From an uncultured Bacteroidota bacterium (GTDB taxonomy: Bacteria > Bacteroidota > Bacteroidia > B-17B0 > Aurantibacillaceae): DNA of 6,209 nt. Below are positions 1 to 5,584 of this stretch, piece after piece. The notes beneath the pieces are model-generated. The model saw nothing but the letters and a program-made list of their open reading frames with translations. It had not been told where the DNA came from and searched no databases. The stretch's first letter is position 1. The number at the start of each line of letters is the position of its first letter. The stretch spans positions 1-6,209 of the forward strand of contig CAIXZI010000537.1 in NCBI GenBank assembly GCA_903923915.1, written 5' to 3'. Made by a program: the position numbers and the translations under genes.

Positions 1-1
1 A

Positions 2-1465
2 ACGCTTGAAGTTGATAAAATGAATTACAAAACAGCCACGCTTCCCTACAGCGTATTTATCAATGAAATGAAATTAGCTTTTACTCCACAAACCGTAAAC
101 CTTACTTCGTTTGACAGTAAGCTTGGTAATTCTGATATTAAAATGCAAGGTAAAATCGAAAATTTTATGCAATACATTTTTCAGGATAGTTTAATTAAAG
201 GAAACTTTAGTCTAACATCTAACCTGATGGATTTAGATCAACTAATGTCTTCTCCAACAACAAGTACTACAGCTACACAAACAACAACCGCTGCGCCCGC
301 AACATCAAGCGTAACGGCAGTGCCAACTAACATAGATTTTGTTTTAAATACCGACATTAAAAAAATGTTGTACAACAAAATGGAAATTACCAACGTAGCA
401 GGTAACGTTGTTGTGAGAAACGCACGTGCATCTATGGAAAATGTAAAAATGAATATGTTAGACGGAAGTATGTTAATGAATGGTTATTACGATACTAAAA
501 ATATACGCAAGCCCGCCATCAACTTTAACTTAAATGCAAACGACTTAGACATACAAAAAACCGCAACTACATTTAATACCATTAAAACAATGGCGCCTAT
601 AGCTAATTCTGCGCGCGGTAAATTTACAGCAACACTAAATAATTTTACCAGCATTTTAAAACCCGATATGAGTCCGGATTTAACTACGCTAACAGGTAAT
701 GGTGTGTTCCAAACAAAATCGGTGGCTATACAGGATTACCCTGCTTTTGTAAAATTAGACGATGCCCTTCATTTAAATAAATTAAAAAACATTACTATAA
801 ACGATGTAAGTCTTTCTTACGAATTTAAAGATGGACGAGTTTCTGTTAAACCATTTAAAATTAATATAGCCGGTATTCCTGCAGAAATAAGCGGTTCTAC
901 AGGCTTTGATCAAACATTAGATTATAAATGGGCTATGGAAGTACCAACTAAATTAATGGGTGCACAAGGTCAACAAATGGCGCAAGGCTTATTAAACAAA
1001 GCGGGCAGTGCATTAGGTACAAACATTGCTTTGCCCGAGAAAGTAAATATTACAGCCTTTATTGGCGGAACGGTTACTAAGCCAACTATTAAAACAGGTT
1101 TAAAAGGAGATAAAAATGCAGAGGTTAATGCTGTGCAACAAGTAAAAGCAGCGGTTGTAACAGAGGTAAAACAAACCGCATCTCAGCAAGCTGAAAAATT
1201 ATTAGCGGATGCGCAGAAACAAGCAGATGCATTAAAAGCTGATGCCGCTAAATTATCTCAGCAAGGAAAAGACGCGGGTTACAAAGCGGCAGACTCTTTA
1301 GTGTCAACCGTTTCTAATCCAATTGCGAAAATGGCGGCTAAAAAAGTGGCAGAGAAAATGAAAAAAGAAGCTGATGCTAAAGCGCAAAAAATTAATGATG
1401 AGGCTGCCGCAAAAGCAGATAAAATTATGGCTGATGCACACACACAAGCAGATAAATTGAAGTAG
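2..1465 (+). CDS. AsmA-like envelope protein, C-terminal part (5' end outside window)
   Basis: The reading frame is open to the left edge (codons T-L-E-V-D-K precede the Met at 20), so that Met is probably internal and the gene begins upstream. Residue numbers below count from this Met. Residues 1-365 show the beta-rich pattern of the AsmA C-terminal domain: alternating polar and hydrophobic strands, motifs such as DIKMQGKIENF and LDGSMLMNGYYD, and a typical late block, PFKINIAGIPAEISGSTGFD. AsmA-family proteins are usually anchored by one N-terminal helix (not visible here) and span the periplasm; relatives are implicated in phospholipid transport and outer-membrane homeostasis. A Thr/Ser/Ala-rich linker occupies about 77-103. 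From about 365 to 481 the chain becomes an Ala/Lys/Gln/Asp-rich predicted coiled coil, with the motif ADA-x-x-QAD-x-LK at 396-406 and again at the very end (471-481). Family assignment is by recognition of pattern; the exact role is not known. Stop TAG at 1463-1465. Confidence 0.82.
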   Translation, partial: TLEVDKMNYKTATLPYSVFINEMKLAFTPQTVNLTSFDSKLGNSDIKMQGKIENFMQYIFQDSLIKGNFSLTSNLMDLDQLMSSPTTSTTATQTTTAAPATSSVTAVPTNIDFVLNTDIKKMLYNKMEITNVAGNVVVRNARASMENVKMNMLDGSMLMNGYYDTKNIRKPAINFNLNANDLDIQKTATTFNTIKTMAPIANSARGKFTATLNNFTSILKPDMSPDLTTLTGNGVFQTKSVAIQDYPAFVKLDDALHLNKLKNITINDVSLSYEFKDGRVSVKPFKINIAGIPAEISGSTGFDQTLDYKWAMEVPTKLMGAQGQQMAQGLLNKAGSALGTNIALPEKVNITAFIGGTVTKPTIKTGLKGDKNAEVNAVQQVKAAVVTEVKQTASQQAEKLLADAQKQADALKADAAKLSQQGKDAGYKAADSLVSTVSNPIAKMAAKKVAEKMKKEADAKAQKINDEAAAKADKIMADAHTQADKLK

Positions 1466-1553
1466 TTTTGGCGTTCCGGTTGGGTACAACCGTCGGGCTT
1501 TACGCTCTTAGCTTTTTGATTACAAAAAGGCTAACCGCTTCAATCCCTAACGC
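1465..1553 (+). repeat. Structured dispersed repeat, copy 1
   Basis: This 89-bp element starts at the last base of the preceding gene's stop codon. It matches 3971-4058 read on the opposite strand. Conserved blocks in order are GTTTTGG, CGTTCC, GTCGGGCTTTA-Y-GCT, TTTTGATTACAAAA, GGCT, CCGC and CAATCCCTAACGC. It can form two hairpins. The first is CGGTTG/CAACCG (1477-1482 with 1487-1492, loop GGTA). The second has an 11-bp stem (1508-1518 with 1523-1534, loop ATTA) and one bulged G at 1529. No T-run follows, so it is not a classic intrinsic terminator, though it could still end or stabilise the upstream mRNA. It contains no ORF. Best described as a REP/MITE-like intergenic repeat; copy number elsewhere is unknown. 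Confidence 0.8.
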
Positions 1554-1577
1554 GAATCCATTAAATTAAAACACCGT

Positions 1578-1599
1578 TTTTTCATGAAAAATCTTTCAT
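1578..1599. promoter_or_regulatory. Nested palindromes, possible operator of the persulfide dioxygenase promoter
   Basis: Two overlapping perfect inverted repeats lie here: TTTTTCATGAAAAA (1578-1591, no spacer) and ATGAAA-AATC-TTTCAT (1584-1599). Together they also give a direct repeat of TTTCAT at 1580-1585 and 1594-1599, 14 bp apart, with ATGAAA between. The site ends 7 bp before the -7 element, so it covers the place where a -33 element would be. That position suits a regulator that competes with or recruits sigma factor. The regulator is unknown and no candidate gene is in the window. AT-rich palindromes arise by chance fairly easily, so this is tentative. Confidence 0.4.
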
Positions 1600-1606
1600 T
1601 TAGTCG

Positions 1607-1614
1607 TACCTTTG
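1607..1614 (+). promoter_or_regulatory. Bacteroidota-type -7 promoter element
   Basis: TACCTTTG is an exact match to TANNTTTG, the -7 element used by the Bacteroidota primary sigma factor. It ends 18 bases before the ATG at 1633, which implies a very short A-rich leader (AAAATAAATTTC) with no Shine-Dalgarno sequence, as is usual in this phylum. No clear -33 TTG is visible; that region is taken by the nested palindromes at 1578-1599. Confidence 0.6.
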
Positions 1615-1632
1615 TATTACAAAATAAATTTC

Positions 1633-3036
1633 ATGTTAGTACAGCAATTATATACACAATGTTTAGCGCAAGGTGCTTATTTTATTGTTAGTGATGGCGA
1701 GGCCGCCATCATAGACCCATTGCGCGAAACACAACCATATTTAAATTTACTTTCACAAAATAAAGCAAGCTTAAAATATATTTTCGAAACTCATTTTCAC
1801 GCAGATTTTGTTTCAGGCCACGTTGATTTAGCCAACAAAACCAACGCTCAAATTGTTTACGGACCACAAGCGCAAACCACCTATAAAAGTCATATTGCAA
1901 AAGATAACGAAGAATTTAAAATAGGGAACCTTACTATAAAAGTGTTGCACACACCCGGACATACCTTAGAATCTACAACCTATTTATTGCTCGACGAAAA
2001 TAAAAAGCCACATTGCATTTTTACCGGAGATACACTGTTTATTGGCGATGTGGGAAGGCCAGATTTAGCTATTAAATCAACCCTTACCCAAGAAGACTTA
2101 GCGGGAATGTTGTACGACTCGTTGCGTAACAAAATAATGACCTTACCCGATGATGTATTGGTGTATCCCGCACATGGCGCAGGTTCTGCTTGTGGTAAAA
2201 ACATGAGCAAAGAAACATTTGATACACTTGGCAATCAAAAGAAAACAAATTACGCGCTGGCAAATATCTCTAAACAAGATTTTATAAAAGAACTTACAAC
2301 AGGTATTTTACCACCCCCACAATACTTTGCAAAAAACGCAGCCTTAAATAAAGAAGGTTATCATGCCTTTGATGATGTGATGCAAAAAGGTAGCAAAGCC
2401 TTATCTGTAAACGAGTTTGAGAAAGACATAAAAAATGGTGCATTGGTTTTAGATGTGCGTAAAGCCGAAGAATTTGCACAAGGATACATACCTAATGCTT
2501 TGTTTATTGGTTTAGACGGGCAGTTTGCTCCTTGGGTTGGCGCGTTAATTACCGATTTAAAACAACCTATAATTTTAATTACTCCACAAGGTAAAGAAGA
2601 AGAAACTGTTATGCGTTTATCGCGTGTAGGTTATGATAATTGCTTGGGTTATTTAGCGGGCGGCATTGATGCCTGGAAACAAGCTGGTAAAAACACCGAA
2701 GACATTACATCTATAAGCGCCGAAGAATTTGCTGCTTATTACGGAAAAGAAAATATAAACGTTTTAGATGTTCGTAAACCGGGTGAGTATGATGCCAAAC
2801 ATTTAAACAACGTAAACCACAAAGCACTTGATTTTATTGGTGATTGGCAGGGTACATTAGATAAAAACAATAGCTACTACATACATTGTGCGGGTGGTTA
2901 TCGTAGTATGATTGCAGCATCTATTTTAAAAGCAAAAGGCTACAAAAATTTAATTGATATTACTGGGGGTTTTGGAGCTATTGTAAAAACAAGCATTCCG
3001 GCTAGTGCTTATGCGGTTACCTGTGCTAATGCTTAA
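1633..3036 (+). CDS. Persulfide dioxygenase / rhodanese fusion (CstB-type MBL-fold protein)
   Basis: This 467-residue protein has three domains. The N-terminal metallo-beta-lactamase domain (about 1-250) is of the ETHE1/persulfide dioxygenase type: THFHAD (T53, H54, H56, D58), TPGH (H110), FTGD (D133), GRPDL and PAHG (H181). By analogy with ETHE1, H54, H110 and D133 should bind the single Fe(II). A first rhodanese domain (about 255-352) keeps the fold motifs LDVR and AGG but has no cysteine in the active-site loop (TPQGKEEE near 317-324), so it is probably inactive. A second rhodanese domain (about 360-458) has an intact loop, HCAGGYRS, with catalytic C419. This order and the dead middle domain match staphylococcal CstB (about 444 aa), which oxidises persulfides and transfers sulfur to form thiosulfate. 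The inferred role is cytosolic sulfide/persulfide detoxification. The ATG at 1633 is chosen because an in-frame TTG at 1612 lies inside the -7 element. No terminator separates it from the next gene. Confidence 0.9.
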   Translation: MLVQQLYTQCLAQGAYFIVSDGEAAIIDPLRETQPYLNLLSQNKASLKYIFETHFHADFVSGHVDLANKTNAQIVYGPQAQTTYKSHIAKDNEEFKIGNLTIKVLHTPGHTLESTTYLLLDENKKPHCIFTGDTLFIGDVGRPDLAIKSTLTQEDLAGMLYDSLRNKIMTLPDDVLVYPAHGAGSACGKNMSKETFDTLGNQKKTNYALANISKQDFIKELTTGILPPPQYFAKNAALNKEGYHAFDDVMQKGSKALSVNEFEKDIKNGALVLDVRKAEEFAQGYIPNALFIGLDGQFAPWVGALITDLKQPIILITPQGKEEETVMRLSRVGYDNCLGYLAGGIDAWKQAGKNTEDITSISAEEFAAYYGKENINVLDVRKPGEYDAKHLNNVNHKALDFIGDWQGTLDKNNSYYIHCAGGYRSMIAASILKAKGYKNLIDITGGFGAIVKTSIPASAYAVTCANA

Positions 3037-3087
3037 TTAAGATGAAATCGAAGGTTCAGGAATTCGTAACTTTTAAAACAACAACAC

Positions 3088-3471
3088 ATGAGTAAAACAA
3101 AACTATATAGTATCTTACATAACAAGTGTCCTCATTGTCATGAAGGCAATTTTTTTATTACTAAAAACCCATACGACTTAAAAAACTTTGACAAACAGCC
3201 CGAACGTTGCCCTGTGTGCCACAGCAGCTATATGCCCGAAAACGGTTTTTATTATGGCGCCATGTATGTTAGCTATGGTTTAGATATTGCTTTGGGGATT
3301 GCTTTATTTGTTTTAAGTAACGTAATTTTTAGTTGGGGTACCACCACATTTTTAATATTATTTGTTGTTTCTATTCTATTACTATGGACAATCATTTTTA
3401 GAAAAGCGCGTCTTATTTGGATAAATCTTTTTGTAAAATACGATAAAACAAAAGCCGCTACCAAAGCATGA
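3088..3471 (+). CDS. DUF983 family membrane protein with two CxxC pairs
   Basis: This 127-residue protein begins with a short cytoplasmic-looking part holding CPHC (C14, C17) and CPVC (C41, C44), the spacing of a small zinc-ribbon-like site. The conserved stretch ENGFYYGAMYVSYG (51-64) follows, then two hydrophobic segments, about 62-81 and 86-105, and a basic tail. This is the standard layout of DUF983, a family of unknown function seen in Bacteroidota and Alphaproteobacteria. Metal binding is inferred from the cysteines only. It starts 51 bp after the persulfide dioxygenase gene with no terminator between, so co-transcription is plausible. Its last four bases (ATGA) overlap the start of aroK, which points to translational coupling. 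The ATG at 3088 is the first start in this frame after the upstream gene that gives the family's usual N terminus, and it follows an A/C-rich leader. Confidence 0.88.
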   Translation: MSKTKLYSILHNKCPHCHEGNFFITKNPYDLKNFDKQPERCPVCHSSYMPENGFYYGAMYVSYGLDIALGIALFVLSNVIFSWGTTTFLILFVVSILLLWTIIFRKARLIWINLFVKYDKTKAATKA

Positions 3472-3977
3472 TTGTTTTTTTAGTTGGCATGCCTGCATGC
3501 GGAAAAACCAGTATTGGCAAGCGTTTGGCAAAAAAATTACAATTTACTTTTATTGATTTAGATCATCATGTTACTGATAAAGAAAACAAAAGTGTTACAA
3601 CTATTTTCAGCGAAAAAGGAGAAAACTTTTTCAGAGAATTAGAAGCTAAATACCTGAAAGAAATTTCTAACACAACTACAAATACCATTATTTCTGTTGG
3701 CGGCGGAACTCCTTGCTTTCATAACAATGTGCAGTTTATGCTTTCGGTTGGAAAAGTTGTTTATTTAAACACACCGGCAGAAACCTTGTTTTTACGATTA
3801 CGAGAAGACGTTAAGCGACCTATGTTTTCTAATCTTTTGGAAGGAGAAATAAAAGAAAAAATAAATTTATTATTACAGCAACGAGAATTTTTTTATTTGC
3901 AAGCGCAACATAAAATAGATACATCTCATAAAAGTGACGAAGCAATTCTGAATGAAATTGCTACCTCTTTGCGTTAG
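3468..3977 (+). CDS. aroK: Shikimate kinase
   Basis: This 169-residue protein phosphorylates shikimate to shikimate-3-phosphate with ATP, the fifth step of the cytosolic chorismate pathway. The full set of family residues is present: Walker A GMPACGKTS (7-15, K13), shikimate-binding D32 in IDLD, R56 in FFRELE, the GGG loop at 78-80, the lid arginine in KRP (R117), and R139 in the late QQRE motif. The length is typical of a stand-alone enzyme. Its ATG overlaps the TGA of the DUF983 gene (ATGA, 3468-3471), so its translation is probably coupled to that gene. The 3' end is unusual: the final Arg codon and the TAG stop lie inside the terminal GCGTTAGGGATTG of a dispersed repeat, so the present C terminus may have been set by that element. 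aroK is used here in the general sense; aroL-type naming is equally possible. Confidence 0.95.
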   Translation: MIVFLVGMPACGKTSIGKRLAKKLQFTFIDLDHHVTDKENKSVTTIFSEKGENFFRELEAKYLKEISNTTTNTIISVGGGTPCFHNNVQFMLSVGKVVYLNTPAETLFLRLREDVKRPMFSNLLEGEIKEKINLLLQQREFFYLQAQHKIDTSHKSDEAILNEIATSLR

Positions 3978-4058
3978 GGATTGTTGCGGAAAGCCTTTTG
4001 TAATCAAAAGCTTGCAGCATAAAGCCCGACCCCGCCTAAAAGGGGGAACGCCCAAAAC
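3971..4058 (-). repeat. Structured dispersed repeat, copy 2 (inverted)
   Basis: Read on the minus strand this 88-bp element aligns end to end with 1465-1553, from GTTTTGG to CAATCCCTAACGC. The hairpins are kept although the sequence differs. The main stem (3991-4000 with 4005-4013, loop TAAT on the plus strand) is 9 bp with a bulged C at 3995, the complement of the bulged G in copy 1. It has four A-T pairs where copy 1 has five, and its outer pairs are changed on both sides. The other hairpin is CCC-G-CC/GGGGG around TAAAA (4031-4046). The element overlaps the last codons of aroK and, in its own orientation, lies downstream of purT, as copy 1 lies downstream of the AsmA-like gene. Confidence 0.8.
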
Positions 4059-4071
4059 GACCTTACCGCAA

Positions 4072-4092
4072 CCCTCTCCTAAAATGAGAGGG
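4072..4092. terminator. GC-rich hairpin between convergent genes, possible bidirectional terminator
   Basis: CCCTCTC (4072-4078) and GAGAGGG (4086-4092) form a perfect 7-bp stem around a 7-base loop, 5 bases beyond the purT stop codon and between the converging aroK and purT genes. The position suits transcription termination from both sides. No U-run follows on either strand, so an intrinsic terminator is not proven; it may instead be another intergenic repeat unit or an mRNA 3'-end stabiliser. Confidence 0.4.
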
Positions 4093-4097
4093 GAGAA

Positions 4098-5261
4098 TTA
4101 AGAAACTTTTATCTGTGTCGCGAGTTTAATCGCCTTCTCTTTTACAGCGTTTACATCTGCACCTACTTTATCATGCGTAAGCACAACAGCCATGCGCCTA
4201 TACGGACGCGTAGTTGGCTTGTTAAACACGCGCAAATCGGTTAGTTTGTTATTTAAAACATCTTCAACGCCGGTGTATATAGGGTTTTTGCCTTCTTGCG
4301 TAGCAAGCACAACAGCAGATGCGCCAACTCGCTCTAAAGTAATTTCTGGAATTGGCAAACCTAAAATAGCGCGCGCATGCAATTCAAACTCGCTTAGATT
4401 TTGTGTGCCGGCAAGGGTTACCATACCGGTATCATGCGGACGAGGAGATAACTCTGAAAAATAAACACCTTTATCTGTCAAGAAAAACTCAACACCCCAC
4501 AAGCCACTGCCGCTAAGTGCTTTAGTAACTTTAGCCGCCATGTCTTGCGCATCTTTTAAATCAACATCACTAATGGCACAGGGTTGCCAGCTTTCCTGAT
4601 AATCTCCGCGCTCTTGTCGGTGCCCAATGGGCGGACAAAACAAGGTGTTGCCGTTTTTTTGTGTAACGGTAAGCAGTGTAATTTCTGAATTAAATTTTAT
4701 AAATTCTTCTATGATAACTTCTTTGTAATCGCCACGAGAGCCTTCCATGGCGTAGTTCCACGCTTTTGCAATGTCGTCTTTTGTTTTTACAATGCTTTGT
4801 CCTTTGCCGCTGCTGCTCATTAATGGTTTTACTACACAAGGAATTCCAATCTCTAAAACCGCATCGGTAAAGGCTTCCAGCGTTGTTGCGTATTTATAGT
4901 TTGCGGTTCGTAAACCTAATTCTTTTGCCGCTAAATCGCGTATAGCTTTACGATTCATGGTAAAGTTTGCCGCCTTTGCACTTGGCACAACGGTTATGTT
5001 TTGTGCTTCGTAATCATAAAAACGTTCGGTACGAATGGCTTCAATTTCAGGAACAATTAAATCGGGTTTGTGCTTGGCAACTATTTTATCTAAGGCGTCG
5101 CCGTCGAGCATGTTAATTACTTCAAACTCATGGGCGACTTGCATGGCGGGCGCTCCGGTGTAACTATCAACCGCTATAACATGCTGACCTAAACGCTGTA
5201 AAGCAATTACTAATTCTTTACCTAACTCTCCGCTTCCAAGCAATAAAACTTTTTTTTGCAT
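4098..5261 (-). CDS. purT: Formate-dependent phosphoribosylglycinamide formyltransferase (GAR transformylase T)
   Basis: This 387-residue ATP-grasp enzyme makes formyl-GAR from GAR, formate and ATP, the third step of purine synthesis, without a folate donor. The length fits the family (E. coli PurT is 392 aa). The N-terminal domain carries GSGELGKE (9-16) and the substrate-site motif EIEAIRTER (72-80). The ATP-grasp domain carries [11 protein letters not shown] (102-112), the ATP-binding loop [12 protein letters not shown] (145-156), EVIIEEFI (181-188) and the metal-binding acids E258 (GVEFF) and E270 ([11 protein letters not shown]). The C-terminal domain has GKNPIYTG (324-331). No key residue looks missing. 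It is transcribed alone, convergent with aroK and divergent from the membrane protein gene at 5585. The ATG at 5261 is immediately followed by the expected nucleotide-binding strand, so no extension is needed. Confidence 0.97.
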   Translation of the reverse strand: MQKKVLLLGSGELGKELVIALQRLGQHVIAVDSYTGAPAMQVAHEFEVINMLDGDALDKIVAKHKPDLIVPEIEAIRTERFYDYEAQNITVVPSAKAANFTMNRKAIRDLAAKELGLRTANYKYATTLEAFTDAVLEIGIPCVVKPLMSSSGKGQSIVKTKDDIAKAWNYAMEGSRGDYKEVIIEEFIKFNSEITLLTVTQKNGNTLFCPPIGHRQERGDYQESWQPCAISDVDLKDAQDMAAKVTKALSGSGLWGVEFFLTDKGVYFSELSPRPHDTGMVTLAGTQNLSEFELHARAILGLPIPEITLERVGASAVVLATQEGKNPIYTGVEDVLNNKLTDLRVFNKPTTRPYRRMAVVLTHDKVGADVNAVKEKAIKLATQIKVS

Positions 5262-5300
5262 ACTTTAAATTTGATTGCAAAGTACAAAAGTTTTTAGGGA

Positions 5301-5308
5301 CAAATGTA
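5301..5308 (-). promoter_or_regulatory. Putative purT promoter -7 element
   Basis: On the minus strand TACATTTG matches TANNTTTG exactly and ends 39 bases before the purT ATG. A second, imperfect candidate is TACTTTG (minus strand, 5284-5278), which lacks one base of the consensus spacing but lies 16 bases from the ATG, closer to the spacing seen at the persulfide dioxygenase gene. No clear -33 TTG accompanies the first. Which one is used cannot be decided from sequence. Confidence 0.45.
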
Positions 5309-5394
5309 ATTAGCCTTAAAAGAACGAAACCATTTTTATCTTCATTTTTTTGCTTGCCCAGCCGCACTCAGCGAAACTCATTGAAAGATAAACG

Positions 5395-5422
5395 TTCAAA
5401 TTTTATTTAGTCATGATTTGAA
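5395..5422. other. AT-rich inverted repeat in the divergent intergenic region
   Basis: TTCAAAT (5395-5401) and ATTTGAA (5416-5422) are perfect 7-base arms around a 14-base spacer. The site lies between the two divergent promoters, nearer to purT. It could bind a dimeric regulator or be chance in AT-rich DNA; nothing else supports a function. Confidence 0.2.
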
Positions 5423-5431
5423 ACAGCGCGC

Positions 5432-5521
5432 AAGCCCGACAAAACGCGGAGCAGTTTAGCCTGTGCGTTGGAGATCGTTTTGTCTTGACTTTTTCTTTCT
5501 TTTTCGTCAAGGAAAAAGAAA
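5432..5521. repeat. Second intergenic repeat-like element with two inverted repeats
   Basis: This block is visibly more GC-rich than the DNA around it. It has outer arms GACAAAACG (5438-5446) and CGTTTTGTC (5476-5484), 9 bp and perfect, around a 29-base interior. Directly after comes TTTCTTTTTC (5496-5505) / GAAAAAGAAA (5512-5521), a perfect 10-bp stem with loop GTCAAG. That loop can pair instead with CTTGAC at 5484-5489, so two structures exclude each other. The word AAGCCCGAC (5432-5440) also occurs in the dispersed repeat at 4022-4030, but the blocks are not in the same order, so I treat this as a different element. It contains no ORF. Its place between divergent promoters means it sits upstream of both genes. 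Confidence 0.55.
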
Positions 5522-5557
5522 ACACTTTAGCTTAGCTAAACACACCCAATTTTATTC

Positions 5558-5565
5558 TATTTTTG
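5558..5565 (+). promoter_or_regulatory. Putative -7 element of the GT87-like gene
   Basis: TATTTTTG matches TANNTTTG exactly. It ends 19 bases before the TTG at 5585 and 16 before the TTG at 5582, close to the 18-base gap at the persulfide dioxygenase gene. This helps place the start of a gene that has no ATG near its 5' end. In AT-rich DNA such matches are common, and no -33 TTG is evident. Confidence 0.45.
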
Positions 5566-5584
5566 AAACAAAGAAATTGGTTTG

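Noticed and set aside
1304..1489. Minus-strand ORF of 61 codons
   Set aside because: It is antisense to the Ala/Lys-rich coiled-coil region of the AsmA-like gene and runs into the repeat; the Phe/Cys/Ile-rich product is what antisense of such codons gives.
1612..1632. In-frame TTG start giving a 7-residue N-terminal extension of the persulfide dioxygenase
   Set aside because: This TTG is part of the -7 promoter element TACCTTTG, so it would lie upstream of or at the transcription start; the ATG at 1633 begins where the MBL domain begins.
1709..2479. Three minus-strand ORFs of 61-84 codons (1709-1900, 1980-2234, 2294-2479)
   Set aside because: All are antisense to the well-supported persulfide dioxygenase gene, with no recognisable domain or promoter.
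3042..3095. Small ORF of 17 codons between the persulfide dioxygenase and DUF983 genes
   Set aside because: It starts 5 bases after the upstream stop and ends inside the DUF983 start, so a leader peptide is conceivable, but there is no supporting signal such as repeated codons or hairpins.
3273..3464. Minus-strand ORF of 63 codons
   Set aside because: Antisense to the membrane part of the DUF983 gene; no independent support.
3873..4055. Minus-strand ORF of 60 codons across the aroK end and the repeat
   Set aside because: It is made mostly of repeat sequence and aroK antisense; nothing suggests a protein.
4192..4464. Plus-strand ORF of 90 codons
   Set aside because: Lies wholly inside purT on the other strand; no family resemblance.
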